Positions 1-6,536 of a stretch of 10,574 nucleotides of DNA are shown piece by piece. This DNA is from Vibrio sp. (GTDB lineage Bacteria > Pseudomonadota > Gammaproteobacteria > Enterobacterales > Vibrionaceae), in assembly GCA_007124475.1 (NCBI GenBank), contig SLFB01000220.1:1-10574 (forward strand), in the 5' to 3' direction. The position numbers and the translations under genes were made by a program. Positions within the stretch are counted from its first letter, which is position 1, and each line of letters starts with the position of its first letter. The notes beneath the pieces are model-generated. The model made no database searches and was not told the DNA's origin. It saw nothing but the letters and a program-made list of their open reading frames with translations.

Positions 1-20
1 AAGTAAAAACTGTCTATTTT

Positions 21-72
21 AAAGTGCTATCGCACTTTCGCCTTATATCCCCGCCCTCGGATCGGGCGAGGG
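21..72. other. Two hairpins downstream of rimI
   Basis: The stretch after the rimI stop holds two inverted repeats. One is CCCTCG (54-59) with CGAGGG (67-72), which could also pair as CGCCC/GGGCG. The other is a perfect seven-base stem AAAGTGC (21-27) with GCACTTT (32-38) and a four-base loop. Neither is followed by a clear T run on the minus strand, so these are not textbook intrinsic terminators. They may stabilise the 3' end of the rimI transcript or belong to the leader of the next gene, which is outside the window. Confidence 0.4.
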
Positions 73-87
73 TTTACGGCGAGATTG

Positions 88-534
88 CTAAAAGAAAAAG
101 TAACTCATAATAATCGCATCTTCTCTACCTTGAGAAGTTGGGTAATAATCCACTCGCCGATCGAGTTCATTAAAACCGACTTGCTGGTAGAGCTGATAAG
201 CTCGTTGATTACTCGCTCTAACTTCCAACCAAGCACTCTCAGCTTGCATCTGCTGCCCTTGGTTAATAAAGTGATCGATGAGCTGTTTACCATAGCCTTT
301 GCCTTGCTGGTTCGGAGCGACGGCTAGATTTAACAACGTCATCTCACCGACAATATTCTGCGCATAGTAATAACCCACCAAGTGCCCATCCACCAGCATG
401 GCTTGATGACAAGCTCCTCGGCTGGCTAAATCATTAATCGTACTTTGAGCCCAAGGGTGAGTATGAGCGTGTTGCTCAATCTGCCAGACTTGAGCTAAAT
501 GCTCATGACTGAGAGGGGAAAATTCAATGGTCAT
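88..534 (-). CDS. rimI: Ribosomal protein S18-alanine N-acetyltransferase RimI
   Basis: This GNAT-family enzyme transfers an acetyl group from acetyl-CoA to the N-terminal alanine of ribosomal protein S18 in the cytoplasm. The 148-residue product has the length of E. coli RimI. The acetyl-CoA loop QQGKGYG is at about residues 76-82. The conserved block WLEVRASN (102-109) carries Glu104, and Tyr116 lies in LYQQVGF; these match the catalytic Glu103 and Tyr115 of E. coli RimI. The C-terminal block YYPTSQGREDAIIMSY is the typical RimI ending. The ATG lies only six bases after the holD stop, so the two are almost certainly co-transcribed, as holD-rimI are in E. coli. The ribosome binding site is weak, which suggests translational coupling to holD. 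The protein ends in three phenylalanines before TAG. Confidence 0.95.
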   Translation of the reverse strand: MTIEFSPLSHEHLAQVWQIEQHAHTHPWAQSTINDLASRGACHQAMLVDGHLVGYYYAQNIVGEMTLLNLAVAPNQQGKGYGKQLIDHFINQGQQMQAESAWLEVRASNQRAYQLYQQVGFNELDRRVDYYPTSQGREDAIIMSYFFF

Positions 535-540
535 TGGTAA

Positions 541-942
541 TTACTGTCCATAAGCGCAAATCTGTCGCCATAAATCTCGTCTATGTTCAAGGCTATTTTC
601 AACCTCAGTTAAATTGGCGGTACGAAGCACCTTAGAATTAGAGCCTAATTCTAATCTATGCTCACTATCGACCACCCATATCCATTCCACATCATTAGCC
701 ATAACTTGCCCTAATTGACTGGGAGAAACATAGGCTGCTTGCTCTAAGCTCAAATGAAAACTGTTTAATACTCGCTCTAGCCATGGTAATTGTGCCGCCA
801 AAGGTGGCGCTTCACTCACCAGTAATAAACGGATCTGCTGATCAAGCGCTTCTTTTGATGCTGTATAACCAGCCAATCGCTGTGGATGGATCAATTGCCA
901 TTCTTGAATACCCATTGCGTGTAAATAAGATGATAGTTGCAC
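541..942 (-). CDS. holD: DNA polymerase III psi subunit HolD
   Basis: HolD (psi) bridges the clamp-loader complex and the chi subunit, linking the replicase to single-strand binding protein. The family is poorly conserved. The diagnostic matches to E. coli HolD are the N-terminal pattern MGIQEWQLIHP, resembling LGITQWSLRRP, and the C-terminal LWRQICAYGQ, resembling LWQQICTYEH. I chose the GTG at 942 (133 residues) over the ATG at 984 (147 residues). TCAGGA precedes the GTG with six-base spacing, and this start brings the N terminus close to the 137-residue E. coli protein. The 14 extra residues of the longer frame have no counterpart in E. coli HolD. It lies just upstream of rimI, the usual partner. 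Unlike in E. coli, the gene on its other side is yhbS rather than a divergent rsmC. Confidence 0.85.
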   Translation of the reverse strand: MQLSSYLHAMGIQEWQLIHPQRLAGYTASKEALDQQIRLLLVSEAPPLAAQLPWLERVLNSFHLSLEQAAYVSPSQLGQVMANDVEWIWVVDSEHRLELGSNSKVLRTANLTEVENSLEHRRDLWRQICAYGQ

Positions 943-948
943 AGAATA

Positions 949-952
949 TCCT
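949..952 (-). promoter_or_regulatory. holD ribosome binding site that fixes the GTG start
   Basis: On the minus strand AGGA (within TCAGGAT) lies six bases before the GTG at 942. No comparable Shine-Dalgarno sequence precedes the in-frame ATG at 984. This decides the start in favour of GTG. Confidence 0.65.
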
Positions 953-1036
953 GATAGACTGAGTGTGTTGGCGAATGGTAGCAAAGTTCAATCCACAAAC
1001 CTATAGCCAGAAGCACGCGAGTCTACCTATCCCACA

Positions 1037-1062
1037 CAACTTGTCGCTGTAGCGTCAGGTTG
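1037..1062. repeat. Imperfect inverted repeat across the yhbS stop codon
   Basis: CAACTTGTCGC (1037-1047) can pair with GCGTCAGGTTG (1052-1062) around a four-base loop, with one wobble and one mismatch on the plus strand and two mismatches on the minus strand. It spans the yhbS TGA stop. No T run follows on the minus strand, so it is at best a weak transcript-end structure between yhbS and holD. Confidence 0.35.
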
Positions 1063-1588
1063 CCAGCGAATAGATACTTTCGCCAATGATATGACGAGTA
1101 AATTCTGGGCTATATTCCACAAGACCATGACAATCGATTAATGCCTCTTCCCACAGTGCCACAAGCTGTAGTTTATCTGAACTGGCAGGTGAAATGGTTA
1201 CACCATAGCGAGCGGCATCAACAAAGCCAAAATCTTGATAATAGTCAGTATCCGTCAATACGACACAAACCGGGTATCCCAACTCCCCTAATGAAGCCAG
1301 ACCCTCATGAATTAATTGGCTTGCTATGCCTTGATCGCGATAATCCTTAGCCACCGTCAATAAGGCCAATGCTTGCCAATTTCTATCTTCTCCATTTAGT
1401 GTAACGGGACTAAATAATACATATCCCACCAGCTCCCCTTGCTCATCACAAGCAACCAGAGATAACGTCCGGTGACTATTTTCTCGTACTTGTTGAACTA
1501 ATTTTGCAGGTTCTGTGGTGGTAAAAGCCGAATGTAACAATCGTTCAACGGCGAGAATATCCGCTGGCGCTTCAGTTCGGATAAGCAT
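1055..1588 (-). CDS. yhbS: GNAT-family N-acetyltransferase YhbS
   Basis: This is a predicted acetyl-CoA-dependent acetyltransferase whose substrate I do not know. The 177-residue product aligns along its length with E. coli YhbS. Shared blocks are the start MLIRTEAP, GYVLFSPVTLNGED (55-68), the acetyl-CoA loop YRDQGIASQLIHEGL (83-97), a YYQDFGF segment (116-122) and HGLVEYSPEF (154-163). It extends about ten residues past the E. coli end. The ATG lies inside the last codons of ubiT (17-base overlap), and GAGGT five bases upstream serves as ribosome binding site within ubiT. This implies coupled translation and a ubiT-yhbS operon, the same arrangement as yhbT-yhbS in E. coli. The conserved linkage hints at a role near anaerobic ubiquinone synthesis, but that is inference. 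Confidence 0.9.
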   Translation of the reverse strand: MLIRTEAPADILAVERLLHSAFTTTEPAKLVQQVRENSHRTLSLVACDEQGELVGYVLFSPVTLNGEDRNWQALALLTVAKDYRDQGIASQLIHEGLASLGELGYPVCVVLTDTDYYQDFGFVDAARYGVTISPASSDKLQLVALWEEALIDCHGLVEYSPEFTRHIIGESIYSLAT

Positions 1589-2099
1589 TAACTACCTCAT
1601 TCTTTATGTCAGTATGATCAATGCCTTTATGCACAAAATCTGCCAGCTGGTGAAGTAAAATTTGTAATATTTTAGGCAGTTGCTCAAGATCAACGCTATC
1701 CATCAGATTTTTTACGGCTAACCCCAGTTCTGTATCGCCCTCGATAGATAAGCGCCGCTGAAAGAATAACGTATCTGGATCTTCTTTTCTGCCCGCAATC
1801 AAAACTAAGTCATTTAAATAGCCACTAAAAACCACATCCGCTTGCACATCATTATCAGCAAGAATTAACTGTTCATCTTGATAGCTGATTAACCATTCTA
1901 GATCTAAATCATAGACAGTAATTTTAAGCCACTTATCTTCTAAAAACTCAAAATCACCATCCTCTAATGCTTCTTGAAAAACTAAGCGCAGACCATCGAG
2001 CAAAGCGCGTTTTTGTAGCGTTTTGGGCAATAAATGGACTGAAGGTCGCAAAAATGATGGTGCATGACGCACTAGATGTCGATGAATCTTGTTAATCAC
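1572..2099 (-). CDS. ubiT: Anaerobic ubiquinone biosynthesis accessory factor UbiT (SCP2 domain)
   Basis: UbiT (formerly YhbT) is an SCP2-type lipid-binding protein required for ubiquinone synthesis without oxygen. It probably holds the hydrophobic intermediates in place of UbiJ of the aerobic complex. The 175-residue product has the family length. The SCP2 domain covers about residues 35-155. The most diagnostic block, RKEDPDTLFFQRRLSIEGDTELGLAVKNLMD split at about 104-134, is nearly identical to E. coli. The start is GTG, confirmed because MINKIHRHLVRHAPSFL lines up residue by residue with the E. coli N terminus MLDKLRSRIVHLGPSLL. The only purine-rich site close to it is a weak TGGA eight bases upstream; a better AAGG is 15 bases away. 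It is divergent from the ubiU side of the locus and overlaps yhbS. A candidate FNR-controlled promoter lies upstream. Confidence 0.95.
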   Translation of the reverse strand: MINKIHRHLVRHAPSFLRPSVHLLPKTLQKRALLDGLRLVFQEALEDGDFEFLEDKWLKITVYDLDLEWLISYQDEQLILADNDVQADVVFSGYLNDLVLIAGRKEDPDTLFFQRRLSIEGDTELGLAVKNLMDSVDLEQLPKILQILLHQLADFVHKGIDHTDIKNEVVNAYPN

Positions 2100-2131
2100 G
2101 TGTATTTTCCATTACCTTAAAAGATGAATAA

Positions 2132-2176
2132 GTTATATTAATAGATATAAAATTTAGAATACCTGTTATACATCAA
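2132..2176 (-). promoter_or_regulatory. Candidate FNR box and promoter for ubiT
   Basis: Read on the minus strand, TTGATGTATAACAG (2176-2163) matches the FNR consensus TTGAT-N4-ATCAA at eight of ten positions, with one perfect half. Its centre is at 2169.5. A -10-like TAATAT (2140-2135) lies where a class II FNR-activated promoter (site centred near -41.5) would have it. TATAAC (2137-2132) is an alternative three bases off. In E. coli, FNR is known to control ubiT and ubiUV. CRP sites share part of this motif, so the regulator is not certain. Confidence 0.5.
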
Positions 2177-2204
2177 AGAATTGCTATCATTAGTCATTCA
2201 CGAT

Positions 2205-2335
2205 CTATACCCAAACCACTTAGAGTTGCCGCTAAGCAGCCAGTGAATTCACCCCAAAAAAATCATAGACAGACCATATGATTGGGGGAACAACCAAAGC
2301 CAACACAGCAGTATCATCCATTAAAATAGGGATAG
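2205..2335. repeat. Degenerate ERIC/IRU-type intergenic repeat
   Basis: This roughly 130-base element has the length and order of blocks of the ERIC (IRU) family known from enterobacteria and Vibrio. It starts CTATACCC (2205-2212) and ends GGGATAG (2329-2335), an inverted pair lacking one base. Internal ERIC landmarks are GCTAAGCAGCCAGTGAAT (2231-2248), CCCC (2252-2255), GATTGGGG (2280-2287) and AAAGCCAACACAGC (2296-2309). The core can fold: AATCATA (2261-2267) pairs with TATGATT (2277-2283), continued by CCCC with GGGG around a run of bulged A. GTGAATTCAC (2243-2252) is a perfect palindrome. Identification is from memory of the consensus. The copy looks old and divergent. It would lie in the leader or promoter area of the plus-strand GGDEF-EAL gene. 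Confidence 0.7.
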
Positions 2336-2434
2336 TGCCAAGATTCGCTAATCACGATCTTTGTTTAAAGGTTCGCCAATGATATTTACTACAGTCTTGA
2401 GTTTTCTTAATCGCTTTGTTATGAGCGTGACCCA

Positions 2435-4483
2435 ATGTTAGATCAGGGTTTACAACAGTGGTTTACGCTTTTAACCGATAGCCACTCAATATTCAGCACT
2501 ATTGTTGATAACCAACATCAATACGTGATGGTAAATCACAGCTTTGCCCAACTCATTGGTTTATCAAGCCATGAAATCATTGGTTTAAAGGATAGCGACA
2601 CCTTAGGTGACGATTTTTACCAACAAATAAAACCTTACTACCTGCAAGGTTTTAGTGGTAAATCCCTGGCCTTTGATATCATTCCAACTAACCCTGATGC
2701 GATTACTGAGTATTGGCGCATTGCGGTTTCTCCCTTAACGCTCGATGACAATAAAATTGGCCCCAGCCACCTATTAGTGAACTTAGAAAATATTTCTGAG
2801 CCTTATTTACTGCAACGCTCGTTAGATGATGTAGAACAAAAATTCAGCGTATTATCCCAGTTAGTCAACCAAGGGGTGCTGATGATTGAAAACGAGCAAA
2901 TATTAACCGCCAATCCACAAGCGGTGGAACTGCTGGGCTACACAAATCAAAACGAACTGCTTGGTGAACATTTTTCACGACTATTTAGTACCAACGGGCC
3001 TAGCCTTAACGACACGCCCCTACTGGCTCAGCATTTAACCACACAACCGATAACCCGCTCGCTACTGCAACCGAGTGGGAGAAAAATAGAGCTGCAATTA
3101 ACCGCTCAGCCGATTCAGATGTTAGGCCAGCAAGCACAGTTGGTCGTTATCCATGCTGCTAACCAACAGGCCGAATATCCTGTCGCTCACCATTCGCACT
3201 CCTCGTCTAGCCTAGAGGGTGTGTATCATCGTGGCGCATTTTTGCAACGTTTGGATGATCTGATTGCACAGCAAACCCCCTTATTTATGCTCTATTTAGA
3301 CATTGATAACTTTAAAAATATCAATGACTCATTAGGTCACAATATTGGTGATAATGTGATTCAAGAAGTTGCTCTGCGTTTGAAGCAACACCTTCCTACC
3401 AGTTGCATTATCGGTCACTTAGGGGGCGACGAATTTGCGTTTATTTATCCTTATCCGCAAACGGCAGATAACATTAGCGCATTTGCAGAAAAGATCATCA
3501 AACTCGTCAATCAACCTTTTGATTTACATCACTTTAGTAAGCGACTCGCCTGCTCGATTGGTAGTGTCGTCTATCCCGGAGATGGTAATAATGCCCGTTT
3601 ATTATTACAGAACGCCGATACTGCAATGTATGAAGCTAAGCAGCAGGGACGAAACCGTTTAGTGCAATTTAACCATCATATGAATAAAGAAGCTCGAATG
3701 CGCTTATGGCTAGAAATCGAACTGCAAAAAGCTCTGCAAAATAATGGGCTAGAAGTTTGGTATCAACCTAAAGTCAATGCTAAGGATTTTAACATCAACG
3801 GCGCTGAAGCTTTAGTTCGCTGGAAGCACCCTATTGAAGGCTATATCAGTCCAGGGGCATTTATTCCTGTGGCTGAAAAATCGGGATTAATTGAGCAGCT
3901 TGGCCGCTATGTGATCAGAGAAGTATTTAAAACCGTGAAACGATGGCATCAACTTAACCTCTTACCAGGTAATGTCGCAATCAATATTTCTGCCGAGCAA
4001 TTTGCTAACCCTCAGTTACTCAATTTCCTTACTCAATTACTGCGTCAAACACAATTAAACCCTAGATTGATTACTTTTGAATTAACCGAAAGTGCGATTA
4101 TGAACGGTAATGAACATACATTACGTATGCTCAATGACATTAAAAAACTTGGCTTTAGCCTATCGATTGATGACTTTGGTACCGGCTACTCATCATTGGC
4201 CTACTTGGCAAAATTTCCCATTGATGAACTCAAAATTGATCGCTCTTTTGTCTGCGATCTCGAGAGCTTGCCTAAACAAGTGACTGTAATTGATAGTATT
4301 ATTAAACTCGGTCAGTCGCTGAATTTATCCGTGGTAGCAGAAGGGGTCGAGACTCAACAACAAGCTCGCTTGTTATCTCATTTGAATTGCCACACCATCC
4401 AAGGTTTTCACTTTTACCGCCCTCAACCTAAAGAAGAGATTGAAGCTTTATTTTCAAAACACCGCCGCGTTGAAAGGTATTGA
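2435..4483 (+). CDS. rocS: PAS-PAS-GGDEF-EAL cyclic-di-GMP enzyme, probable RocS
   Basis: This 682-residue protein makes or degrades cyclic-di-GMP, the second messenger that switches between motility and biofilm. It has no visible membrane segment and is likely cytoplasmic. Two PAS-like domains (about 12-122 and 135-242) precede a GGDEF domain (about 265-412) and an EAL domain (about 425-675). The GGDEF motif is intact (330-334), as is the upstream D289-x-DNFK metal/substrate block. The inhibitory RxxD site expected at 321-324 is absent (PTSC), and the usual arginine before LGGDEF is His328. EAL residues look catalytic: EAL (458-460), Asn517, Glu549, DDFGTGYSS (579-587), Lys600, EGVET (636-640) and Gln656. 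Phosphodiesterase activity is therefore likely. As I recall, V. cholerae rocS (VC0653) occupies the same position between ubiT and ubiU homologues. The ATG has only a weak GAG ribosome site. Confidence 0.93.
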   Translation: MLDQGLQQWFTLLTDSHSIFSTIVDNQHQYVMVNHSFAQLIGLSSHEIIGLKDSDTLGDDFYQQIKPYYLQGFSGKSLAFDIIPTNPDAITEYWRIAVSPLTLDDNKIGPSHLLVNLENISEPYLLQRSLDDVEQKFSVLSQLVNQGVLMIENEQILTANPQAVELLGYTNQNELLGEHFSRLFSTNGPSLNDTPLLAQHLTTQPITRSLLQPSGRKIELQLTAQPIQMLGQQAQLVVIHAANQQAEYPVAHHSHSSSSLEGVYHRGAFLQRLDDLIAQQTPLFMLYLDIDNFKNINDSLGHNIGDNVIQEVALRLKQHLPTSCIIGHLGGDEFAFIYPYPQTADNISAFAEKIIKLVNQPFDLHHFSKRLACSIGSVVYPGDGNNARLLLQNADTAMYEAKQQGRNRLVQFNHHMNKEARMRLWLEIELQKALQNNGLEVWYQPKVNAKDFNINGAEALVRWKHPIEGYISPGAFIPVAEKSGLIEQLGRYVIREVFKTVKRWHQLNLLPGNVAINISAEQFANPQLLNFLTQLLRQTQLNPRLITFELTESAIMNGNEHTLRMLNDIKKLGFSLSIDDFGTGYSSLAYLAKFPIDELKIDRSFVCDLESLPKQVTVIDSIIKLGQSLNLSVVAEGVETQQQARLLSHLNCHTIQGFHFYRPQPKEEIEALFSKHRRVERY

Positions 4484-4518
4484 GCAAAGCGATAAATTAC
4501 TGATTGATTTACCCAAAC

Positions 4519-4560
4519 CTGCCTTATATCAATTCCCTGATGGTTAATTATTTTTAAACT
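4519..4560 (+). promoter_or_regulatory. Candidate FNR-like site and promoter for ubiU
   Basis: CTGCCTTATATCAA (4519-4532) has one perfect FNR half-site, ATCAA, and a poor second half, seven of ten overall. A -10-like TAAACT (4555-4560) lies at exactly the spacing of a class II FNR promoter. A second partial match, TTGATTTACCCAAA (4504-4517), lies just upstream with its perfect half on the left. The 109-base gap between rocS and ubiU has no clear terminator, so readthrough from rocS is also possible. Confidence 0.3.
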
Positions 4561-4592
4561 AGGCGCTCTTTTCTAAACCATAGTAATGAGCA

Positions 4593-5606
4593 ATGGAACT
4601 ACTCTGCCCAGCGGGGAACTTGCCCGCTTTAAAAATCGCGATTGATTGTGGCGCAGATGCCGTATATCTCGGATTTAAAGATCAAACCAATGCCCGCCAT
4701 TTTGCTGGGCTCAATTTTAGTGGCAACAAACTCGATAAAGCCATTATGTACGCCCATGACCGCGCAAAAAAAGTCCATGTTGCGTTAAATACTTTCGCCC
4801 ACCCCGATCGTTTTGAACGTTGGACACAAGCGGTCGATACCGCGGCTCAATCTGGGGTCGATGCATTGATCATTGCCGATATCGCTTTACTCGCTTATGC
4901 AGCCGAACGCTACCCACAAATGGAGCTGCATTTATCGGTACAAGCCTCGGCCACCAATGTGGCAGCGATCGACTATTACCAGCAAAATTTCAACATTAAG
5001 CGTGTGGTATTACCCCGGGTGTTATCCATTCATCAGGTTAAACAGCTCTCGCGCAGTATAACCTCTGATGTTGAGCTGGAAGTGTTTGCCTTTGGCAGTT
5101 TATGCATCATGTCTGAAGGACGCTGCTATTTATCCTCTTACCTTACTGGGGAGTCTCCCAATACGGTTGGTGCTTGTTCGCCCGCCAAATACGTACGCTG
5201 GCAAGAAACAGAACAGGGATTAGAATCGCGCCTCAATCAGGTGTTAATTGATCGCTATCACCACGGTGAAAATGCAGGCTATCCAACCTTGTGTAAAGGT
5301 CGTTTTATCGCCAACAGTATGGCATCAACGACTCCTTACCATGCACTTGAAGAGCCGACCAGTTTAAATACGCTGTCCATGTTACCTGAGCTTTTTGCAG
5401 CCAAGGTGGCGTCTGTCAAAATTGAAGGCCGTCAACGCAGCCCTGCTTACGTTGAACAAGTAACCAAAACCTGGCGTGCCGCCATCGACAGTTACTTAGC
5501 CGCCCCTGATCAATATCAAGTCAAAGATGAGTGGGACCGATGCTTAGCTAATGTGTCCGAGGGCAGACAAACTACGCTTGGTGCTTATCACAGACAATGG
5601 CAATAA
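4593..5606 (+). CDS. ubiU: Oxygen-independent ubiquinone hydroxylase subunit UbiU
   Basis: UbiU (formerly YhbU) pairs with UbiV to hydroxylate ubiquinone precursors without oxygen. Databases often label it a U32 peptidase, but it is a [4Fe-4S] protein, not a protease. The 337-residue product is a close match to E. coli UbiU (331) from MELLCPAGNLPALK to LGAYHRQWQ. The family signature EVFAFGSLCIMSEGRCYLSS (163-182) is intact. The four cluster ligands are Cys171, Cys178, Cys195 and Cys234, each two residues beyond the E. coli positions 169, 176, 193 and 232. A few extra residues near 240-247 account for part of the length difference. The start is fixed by the N-terminal match; an out-of-frame ATG seven bases earlier has no homology. 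It is followed by ubiV after 15 bases, forming an operon. Confidence 0.97.
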   Translation: MELLCPAGNLPALKIAIDCGADAVYLGFKDQTNARHFAGLNFSGNKLDKAIMYAHDRAKKVHVALNTFAHPDRFERWTQAVDTAAQSGVDALIIADIALLAYAAERYPQMELHLSVQASATNVAAIDYYQQNFNIKRVVLPRVLSIHQVKQLSRSITSDVELEVFAFGSLCIMSEGRCYLSSYLTGESPNTVGACSPAKYVRWQETEQGLESRLNQVLIDRYHHGENAGYPTLCKGRFIANSMASTTPYHALEEPTSLNTLSMLPELFAAKVASVKIEGRQRSPAYVEQVTKTWRAAIDSYLAAPDQYQVKDEWDRCLANVSEGRQTTLGAYHRQWQ

Positions 5607-5607
5607 T

Positions 5608-5615
5608 AGGAAAGG
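5608..5615 (+). promoter_or_regulatory. ubiV ribosome binding site favouring the second ATG
   Basis: AGGAAAGG lies between the ubiU stop and two adjacent ATG codons (5619 and 5622). Its last AAGG is six bases from the second ATG but only three from the first. Using the second also gives the same N terminus as E. coli, MKYxLGP. Confidence 0.6.
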
Positions 5616-5621
5616 TCAATG

Positions 5622-6500
5622 ATGAAATACGCCTTAGGTCCGCTACTCTACTATTGGCCCAAGACACAGGTGGAGCACTTTTATCAACTTGCTTGCAATA
5701 GTGAGGCTGATATTGTCTACCTCGGCGAAACCGTTTGTTCTAAACGACGAGCCATGAAGTCTGATGACTGGCTAGATTTAGCCAAACAACTCGCCGCTGA
5801 AGGAAAAGAGGTAGTACTTTCCACCATGGCTCTGCTAGAAGCCCCTAGCGAAGTCCAGTTGATGAAAAAATACATTGATAATGGTGAGTTTACCATTGAA
5901 GCCAATGACATAGCCGCTATCCAACTCGCCCATCAGCAAAAAATACCTTTTGTGGTTGGGCCTGCAATCAATTGTTATAACGCTTATGTATTAAAACGCT
6001 TTTTGCAGCAGGGGATGATTCGTTGGTGTATGCCAGTAGAACTCTCTCGTGACTGGTTAGTCAACATTAGCCAGCAATGTGCTGAGTTAAATATCACTGG
6101 CCGCTTTAGTACTGAAGTCTTTGCCCATGGTTATCTGCCTTTAGCCTACTCAGCCCGATGCTTTACCGCCCGAGCGGAGAACCTCGCTAAAGATCAATGC
6201 CAAACTTGCTGCATTAATTATCCGACCGGGATTCAAGTCAGTAGCCAAGAGGGACAAGCCATCTTTAATCTCAATGGTATCCAAACGCAATCGGGCTATT
6301 GTTATAACCTCATTAATGAATTGCCCAGCATGCAAGGATTGGTTGATGTCGTTCGCATCAGCCCCTTAAATACCGACAGCCTGTCTGTAATTACTGATTT
6401 TAAACACAGCGCAGCAACCAAAGTGAGCCATCCACTCGCCGAGCATGAATGTAATGGCTACTGGCATCAATTACCTGGACTCGATGTCTGTTATTCATGA
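5622..6500 (+). CDS. ubiV: Oxygen-independent ubiquinone hydroxylase subunit UbiV
   Basis: UbiV (formerly YhbV) forms the heterodimer with UbiU that adds hydroxyl groups in anaerobic ubiquinone synthesis. From the ATG at 5622 the product has 292 residues, the same length as E. coli UbiV. The N terminus MKYALGPLLYYWPK and the blocks VYLGETVCSKRRA, MIRWCMPVELSRDWLVN and GYLPLAYSARCFTAR are typical. The four [4Fe-4S] ligands fall at Cys39, Cys180, Cys193 and Cys197, identical numbers to E. coli. The C-terminal CNGYWHQLPGLDV is also conserved. Counting from the ATG at 5619 adds only one methionine. The 12- to 15-base gap after ubiU with a strong AGGAAAGG site indicates co-translation in a ubiUV operon. 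It converges on nlpI. Confidence 0.97.
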   Translation: MKYALGPLLYYWPKTQVEHFYQLACNSEADIVYLGETVCSKRRAMKSDDWLDLAKQLAAEGKEVVLSTMALLEAPSEVQLMKKYIDNGEFTIEANDIAAIQLAHQQKIPFVVGPAINCYNAYVLKRFLQQGMIRWCMPVELSRDWLVNISQQCAELNITGRFSTEVFAHGYLPLAYSARCFTARAENLAKDQCQTCCINYPTGIQVSSQEGQAIFNLNGIQTQSGYCYNLINELPSMQGLVDVVRISPLNTDSLSVITDFKHSAATKVSHPLAEHECNGYWHQLPGLDVCYS

Positions 6501-6508
6501 TTGATGTC

Positions 6509-6526
6509 TAGGGTCTGTTGACCCTA
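6509..6526. other. Perfect hairpin after ubiV
   Basis: TAGGGTC (6509-6515) and GACCCTA (6520-6526) form a seven-base perfect stem with a four-base TGTT loop, eight bases after the ubiV stop. What follows on the plus strand is AAAAG, not a T run, so it is not a classical terminator. It may protect the ubiUV transcript end. Confidence 0.5.
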
Positions 6527-6536
6527 AAAGCAATGA

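Noticed and set aside
1141..1350. Plus-strand open frame of 69 codons opposite yhbS
   Set aside because: It lies wholly opposite a well-supported gene and has no recognisable motif or ribosome site. Similar frames opposite rimI, ubiV and pnp were dropped for the same reason.
2243..2252. GTGAATTCAC as a separate operator palindrome
   Set aside because: It coincides with the conserved GTGAAT block of the ERIC-like element, which explains it without a dedicated regulator.
2397..2425. Promoter TTGAGT-17-TATGAG for rocS
   Set aside because: The start of transcription would fall almost on the ATG, leaving no leader, and the -10 is poor. No better rocS promoter could be picked by eye.
4593..6500. 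UbiU and UbiV as U32-family collagenase-like proteases
   Set aside because: The family label is historical. Both proteins match UbiU/UbiV end to end and carry the known iron-sulfur cysteines, so a protease call is not supported.
6509..6526. Insertion-sequence end or classical terminator
   Set aside because: The hairpin has no T run in either direction, no transposase fragment is nearby, and no matching inverted end or target duplication was found.
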